Origin: Hymenobacter cellulosilyticus
GTDB taxonomy: Bacteria; Bacteroidota; Bacteroidia; Cytophagales; Hymenobacteraceae
DNA: 64,000 nucleotides
Direction: 5' to 3'
Assembly: GCF_022919215.1 (NCBI RefSeq)
Contig: NZ_CP095046.1
Span: 4,764,501 to 4,828,500 of the forward strand
The notes below the pieces were generated by a model that saw only the letters and a program-made list of their open reading frames with translations, was not told where the DNA came from and did no database searches. Both the position numbers and the translations under genes were made by a program. Position 1 is the stretch's first letter; every line of letters starts with the position of its first letter. Below, in pieces: positions 57,471-64,000 of this stretch.

Positions 57471-59399
57471 ATGCGTTTAGCTTTCTTTTTTGGCGCGTTT
57501 ATGCTTGTTGCCGCAACCGCTCAGGCCGCCGAGCCCGTTCTCGTCAGCAGCCCCGACGGGGCCGTGCAGGTGCGCGTGGATATCACTGCCCAGGGCCAAC
57601 CTACCTACGCTGTGCGCTACCGCGCCGCCGAGCTGCTGCGCCCTTCGCACCTGGGTTTGCAGCTGGCCAGCGCCGACCTTACCCAGGGCCTGAAACTAAC
57701 CAAAGCCGACAAGGTGGAAGCCGTAGCCGATGACTACCAGTTGGCCACCGACAAGCGCGCTGCCTGCCGCTACCGGGCCAACCGCCGCGTGGTGCGCTTT
57801 GCGGGCAAGGCCGGGGCGCCCACGCTGAGCGTCGTGTTTCAGGTGTCGAACGACGGGGTGGCGTTTCAGTACCTTGTTGAGGGCAACAACGCCGATTTGC
57901 AGCGGATTACGGCCGAGAAAACCAGCTTCCACCTGCCGGCAACTGCCAAGGGCTGGCTGCACCCACATGCTAAAGCGCAGACTGGGTTTGCCAATACCCA
58001 GCCCTCGTACGAGGAATATTACCAGCGCGGCGTGGCGGCCGGTACGCCGTCTTCGCTCGGGCAGGGCTGGTCGTTTCCGGCTTTGTTTGAGACGGGCGGG
58101 CACTGGGTGCTGCTCACCGAGGCGGGTATGGACCGCAGCTACTGCGGCACCCACCTGGCCCACACCGCTCCCGATGCCGACTACAGCATTGCCTTTCCGC
58201 AGGCCCCGGAACGAACTACGCCCCAGGCCCCGCTGCTGCCCGAAAGCCGTTTGCCCTGGCGCACGCCCTGGCGCGTTATCGTGGTGGGTAATTCGCTGGC
58301 TCCCATCGTGGAATCGACCTTGACTACCGACCTGAGTGCACCGGCTAAAACGCCCGTGCTCACCGAAGCGGCCGGCAAATCGTCGTGGTCGTGGGTGCTG
58401 CTAGGCGACAAGAACACGACTTACGACGTGCAGCGCCGCTTTATCGACTACTCGGCCACGATGGGCTGGCGCTACTGCTTAGTAGATGCCCTCTGGGACA
58501 CGCAAATCGGCTACGAGAAGACGGCCGAGCTGGCCCGGTACGCTCAGAGCAAAAACGTGGGGCTGCTGGTGTGGTACAACTCCAACGGCAGCTGGAACGA
58601 GGCCCCGCAAACGCCCACCAAGGTGCTGTTCGAGCCTGAAAGCCGGCGGCGGGAGTTTGCCCGCATTAAGAAAATGGGCGTGGCGGGCGTGAAAATCGAC
58701 TTTTTCGGCGGCGACGGGCAGTCGTTTATGAATTACTACCAGGACCTGCTCACCGACGCGGCTCAGGCCGGGCTGCTGGTCAATTTCCACGGCACCACCA
58801 TCCCGCGCGGCTGGAACCGCACCTACCCCAACCTGATGACCATGGAGGCCGTGCGCGGCTTCGAGTTTCTGACCTTCGACCAGGCCAATACCGACCAGGA
58901 AGCTACCCACTGCGCCACCCTGCCTTTTACCCGCAACGCCGTGGGGCCGATGGACTTCACGCCCATGGCGTTTTCCGAAATAAACGGCAAGCAGCGTCGC
59001 ACCTCCAACGCCTTTGAGCTGGCCTTGTCGGTGCTGTTTCAGTCGGGCATTCAGCACTATGCCGAGGTGCCCGAGGGCATGGCCGCGCAACCCACCTACG
59101 TGCAGGACTTCGTGAAAAAGCTGCCACCGCGCTGGGCCGATGTGAAGCTGCTCGACGGCTACCCCGGTCAGTATGCAGTAATAGCCCGCCAAGCCCCCGA
59201 CGGCCGGTGGTACGTGGCCGGCATCAACGGCACCGACGCGCCCAAAACCCTGCAACTCGACCTGGGCAAGCTGGGCCTGGCCGGAGGTACGCTCATCACC
59301 GACGGCGCCACCAACCGCAGCTTCAGCACCCGGCCCGTGGGCAGCGCTACCCTAAGTGTGACACTACCGGCCCGTGGCGGCTTTGTGGTTCAGCCCTAA
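57471..59399 (+). CDS. GH97 glycosidase, retaining subtype
   Basis: 642 residues. The signal peptide ends ATAQAAEP. An N-terminal beta-sandwich (SSPDGAVQVRVD to about 270) precedes a (beta/alpha)8 barrel (YLVDALWD-like LVDALWDTQIGYEKT, then GLLVWYNSNGSW). The motif GVKIDFFGGDGQ places an Asp at about residue 410, where retaining GH97 enzymes have their nucleophile. Inverting members use a Glu elsewhere. This argues for alpha-galactosidase-like rather than alpha-glucosidase activity. A C-terminal beta domain follows. In a xylan locus it may remove alpha-linked galactose from side chains (inference). Confidence 0.9.
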   Translation: MRLAFFFGAFMLVAATAQAAEPVLVSSPDGAVQVRVDITAQGQPTYAVRYRAAELLRPSHLGLQLASADLTQGLKLTKADKVEAVADDYQLATDKRAACRYRANRRVVRFAGKAGAPTLSVVFQVSNDGVAFQYLVEGNNADLQRITAEKTSFHLPATAKGWLHPHAKAQTGFANTQPSYEEYYQRGVAAGTPSSLGQGWSFPALFETGGHWVLLTEAGMDRSYCGTHLAHTAPDADYSIAFPQAPERTTPQAPLLPESRLPWRTPWRVIVVGNSLAPIVESTLTTDLSAPAKTPVLTEAAGKSSWSWVLLGDKNTTYDVQRRFIDYSATMGWRYCLVDALWDTQIGYEKTAELARYAQSKNVGLLVWYNSNGSWNEAPQTPTKVLFEPESRRREFARIKKMGVAGVKIDFFGGDGQSFMNYYQDLLTDAAQAGLLVNFHGTTIPRGWNRTYPNLMTMEAVRGFEFLTFDQANTDQEATHCATLPFTRNAVGPMDFTPMAFSEINGKQRRTSNAFELALSVLFQSGIQHYAEVPEGMAAQPTYVQDFVKKLPPRWADVKLLDGYPGQYAVIARQAPDGRWYVAGINGTDAPKTLQLDLGKLGLAGGTLITDGATNRSFSTRPVGSATLSVTLPARGGFVVQP

Positions 59400-59415
59400 C
59401 CTACGCAGGGCCTAA

Positions 59416-61405
<1,990 letters not shown>

Positions 61406-61443
61406 ACAGCCCGTTTCGTTTTCCTACCCCTCTACCTGATCCG

Positions 61444-62398
61444 ATGAGAAATATCTGCCTTGTTGTCCTGTTAACTCTTGGGACCTACTTCCCCTGCGGG
61501 CGCAAAATCCCATTATCAAGGACGTGTTTACGGCCGACCCGGCCCCGCTGGTGTACCGCGACACGCTGTTTCTCTACACCAGCCACGACACGGCTTCGGC
61601 GCAGGAAACCAACTACAAAATGCCCGACTGGCGCATCTACTCCACCACCGACATGGTGCATTGGAAAGACTACGGCAAGCGCCTTTCGCCCAAGACCTTT
61701 GCCTGGGCCACCGGCGACGCTTACGCGGCCCAGTGCGTTTATCACAAGGGCAAGTTCTACTGGTTTGTGTCGACCTTTCATAAGAAGGACGCCAACAGCC
61801 AAGGTGGGGCGGCCATCGGCGTGGCCGTGTCGGACCGGCCCACGGGGCCGTTCAAGGATGCCATCGGCAAGGCCCTTATTACCAACGAAATGACCAAGGA
61901 TAAGCCGCACGCCTGGGACGACATCGACCCCACCGTTTTTATCGATGATGATAAGCAAGCCTACCTGTACTGGGGCAACTTAAGCTGCCGCTGGGTGAAA
62001 CTTAAGGACAACCTGACGGAGCTGGCTGGTCCCATCACGGTGCTGAATATTAAGAACTACATCGAAGGTCCCTGGGTGTACAAGCGCAAGAAGCTCTATT
62101 ACCTCGTGTATGCCAGCGAGGGCACCAAGCCCGAAATGATAGAGTACTGCACCGCCCCAGCGCCGCTGGGCCGTGGACGTACCGCGGCATCATCCAGGAA
62201 AATGTGCCTAACAGCTTCACCACCCACCCGGGCATTATCGATTACAAGGGCCAGAGCTACTTCTTCTACCACAATGGCTCGTTGCCCACCGGCGGCAGCT
62301 ACCGCCGCTCTATCTGCGTGGATTATTTGCGCTACAACCCGGACGGCACTATCCAGCCCATCGTGCAGACGACCAAGGGTGTAGCGCCCGTGAAGTAA
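61444..62398 (+). CDS. GH43 glycosidase, single domain (two apparent frameshifts)
   Basis: About 318 residues after repair. The signal peptide starts MRNICLVVLLTLGTYF. GH43 motifs are FTADPAPLVY (catalytic base Asp), HAWDDIDPTVFID (second Asp) and YIEGPWVYK (acid Glu), followed by FTTHPGIIDYKGQSYFFYHN. The frame is lost near 61496 (adding C to CCCC restores FPLRAQNPIIKDVF) and near 62170 (adding C to CC restores GPWTYRGIIQENV). It is shorter than the first GH43 and lacks the C-terminal sandwich. The ADPAP plus HPGI pattern suggests the arabinofuranosidase or exo-type single-propeller subfamilies. Confidence 0.85.
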
Positions 62399-62446
62399 GA
62401 ATCTAGGCTCCTTAGCCGCCGAAGAACCACCCTCCGTATCCCACCC

Positions 62447-64000
62447 GTGAACAAACTTCTTTTCTTTCTTCTTTCTCTAAGCGCAGCCTCGGAACTACAC
62501 GCCGAAGACGGCCACCAACTCTGGTTGCGCCCACATGCCGCAACCCCGGTAACGGTAGTAGTTCCTATCAAAAACTCAGCCTTGCTCGCTACAGCGAAGC
62601 AGGAATTGCAGCAGAGCTGGCAGGGTAGCGCCGGCGCCACCGTCACGCTTACCCTCCGCAAGGATAAGACTATAAAACACGACGGGTTTCGGTTGAGTGC
62701 GCAAGGGGTGCAGGCCGCCACCGAACGTGGCATCCTGTACGGGGTGTTTGAGCTATTGCGGCGCCAGCAAACCGGCCAGTCGGTGACAGATGGTGTTTCC
62801 AATCCATCCTATGAACTTCGCCTGCTCAACCATTGGGACAACCCTGATGGGTCGGTGGAGCGGGGATATGCCGGCAAGTCCATCTTCTGGCGCAAGGACA
62901 GTGCCCTGGTCGTGACCAAGCGCGACAAAACCCTGTGGCAGGAATACGCCCGGGCCAACGCCTCAGTGGGCATCAACGGCAGCGTCCTCAATAACGTGAA
63001 TGCCTCGCCCATGATACTCTCCGCCGAATACTTGGGCCGGGTGAAAGCCATTGCTAATGTGCTGCGGCCCTACGGTGTGAAGACTTATCTGTCCGTGAAG
63101 TTCTCCTCGCCAGTGCTGCTTGGCGGCCTCAAAACCGCCGACCCGCTGGACCCAGCCGTTGTCAACTGGTGGCGTAGCAAGGTGAAGGAGATTTACCAGC
63201 AGGTGCCCGATTTTGGTGGCTTCCTGGTGAAAGCCAGCAGCGAAGGGCAGCCTGGTCCGCAGGACTACGGCCGCACCCACGCCGACGGCGCCAACATGCT
63301 GGCCGATGTGCTGAAGCCCTACGGTGGCCTGGTGATGTGGCGAGCCTTCGTGTACAGCCCCAACGATAAGGACCGCGCCAAGCAAGCCTACAACGAGTTT
63401 GTGACGCTCGACGGCAAATTCCGGGACAACGTCATCATTCAAGTGAAGAACGGGCCGGTAGATTTTCAGCCCCGGGAGCCATTCAGCCCGTTGTTTGGGG
63501 CGCTGAAAAAGACGGCCGTCATGCCCGAGTTTCAAATCACGCAGGAGTACCTCGGGCACGCCATCGACTTGGCTTATTTGGCGCCGATGTGGGAAGAGTG
63601 TTTGCAAAGTGACACCTACCAGGCCGGCCCCGGCAGCACCGTGGCCCGCTGCACCAACGGCAGTGTGTACCGACAAGCCCACTCGGCCATGGCCGGCGTG
63701 TCCAACGTGGGCCTGGACACCAACTGGACGGGCCACGACTTCGCGCAGGCCAACTGGTACGCTTTCGGGCGACTAGCCTGGAACAGCAGCGCCAAAAGCG
63801 CCCAACTCGCCGAAGAGTGGCTCAAGCTGACTTTCCAAAACGCAGCTAGCGGCCCAACGCAGCCCGCTACCTCGGCCGCCGACTGGAACACCAAGTTCCT
63901 GACGCCCATAACCCAATTAATGCTGGCGAGCCGCGAGGCAATCGTCGATTACTCCATGCCGTTAGGCTTGCACCATATTATGTCGGCCACTCACCATCAC
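62447..64000 (+). CDS. GH67 alpha-glucuronidase (runs off the window)
   Basis: GTG at 62447 opens 518 codons with no stop before the right edge. The family cleaves 4-O-methylglucuronic acid from xylan oligosaccharide ends. Visible are ERGILYGVFELLRR and LRLLNHWDNPDGSVERGYAG (N-terminal and early barrel), GGFLVKASSEGQPGPQDYGRTHADGAN (carrying the acid Glu region), VMPEFQITQEYLG and the strongly conserved REAIVDYSMPLGLHHIMSATHHH. Its frame is intact across the visible part. It is 48 bp after the second GH43 and in the same run. Its presence is the best evidence that the locus targets glucuronoxylan. Confidence 0.92.
   Translation, partial: MNKLLFFLLSLSAASELHAEDGHQLWLRPHAATPVTVVVPIKNSALLATAKQELQQSWQGSAGATVTLTLRKDKTIKHDGFRLSAQGVQAATERGILYGVFELLRRQQTGQSVTDGVSNPSYELRLLNHWDNPDGSVERGYAGKSIFWRKDSALVVTKRDKTLWQEYARANASVGINGSVLNNVNASPMILSAEYLGRVKAIANVLRPYGVKTYLSVKFSSPVLLGGLKTADPLDPAVVNWWRSKVKEIYQQVPDFGGFLVKASSEGQPGPQDYGRTHADGANMLADVLKPYGGLVMWRAFVYSPNDKDRAKQAYNEFVTLDGKFRDNVIIQVKNGPVDFQPREPFSPLFGALKKTAVMPEFQITQEYLGHAIDLAYLAPMWEECLQSDTYQAGPGSTVARCTNGSVYRQAHSAMAGVSNVGLDTNWTGHDFAQANWYAFGRLAWNSSAKSAQLAEEWLKLTFQNAASGPTQPATSAADWNTKFLTPITQLMLASREAIVDYSMPLGLHHIMSATHHH

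Overview
The window looks like a chromosomal segment of a GC-rich Bacteroidota of the Hymenobacter/Cytophagales type. Reasons: two SusC/SusD pairs preceded by FecI/FecR-type sigma/anti-sigma genes, several secreted proteins with type IX secretion C-terminal domains, Bacteroidota TAnnTTTG -7 promoter elements, no obvious Shine-Dalgarno sequences, and many SPII lipoproteins. I saw no rRNA, tRNA, CRISPR array, transposase or phage gene.

Layout. 1-3.4 kb: the tail of an unknown gene and an orphan multi-PAS/GAF histidine kinase. 3.5-19.3 kb: a cluster of cell-surface and secreted proteins (DUF5686 outer-membrane protein, two-component-regulator-type propeller, PKD/beta-helix lipoprotein, small lipoproteins, repeat protein with a T9SS tail, FISUMP lipoprotein), plus a flavin monooxygenase, a GNAT and an AraC regulator. 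Six promoters in this stretch share one architecture: AATCCG, 15 bp, (A/T)ATCCG, then TAnnTTTG (TAnnTTTA once) starting 37-38 bp after the start of the second repeat. This looks like an undescribed local regulon. 19.4-26.7 kb: Nudix, Vat-like acetyltransferase, a second AraC paralogue whose C-terminal half is nearly identical to the first (gene-conversion signature), PAP2, a low-GC methyltransferase, an RCC1-repeat T9SS protein, an MBL-fold hydrolase. 26.9-36.6 kb: YqaE, GH13 amylase, esterase, RibD-like reductase, umuDC with a candidate self-operator, a SpoIIAA/STAS-like protein, PaiB-like and DUF434 proteins.

37-46.7 kb (minus strand): an operon of ECF sigma, PafA-like phosphatase, FecR, SusC, SusD and a lipoprotein, probably an outer-membrane uptake system tied to organic phosphate. 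47.2-48.2 kb: DUF4260 and Crp/Fnr. 48.5-64 kb (plus strand): a glucuronoarabinoxylan-type polysaccharide utilisation locus: ECF sigma, FecR, SusC, SusD, then GH43, GH97, a CE1-CBM48-CE1 tandem esterase, GH43 and GH67, the last running off the window.

Caveat on quality: 16 genes are interrupted by apparent -1 frameshifts (23 in total). Each can be repaired by adding one base, usually to a G/C (occasionally T or A) homopolymer. This is most simply a homopolymer under-calling artefact, so these genes are annotated as full-length CDSs with the break position given, not as pseudogenes.
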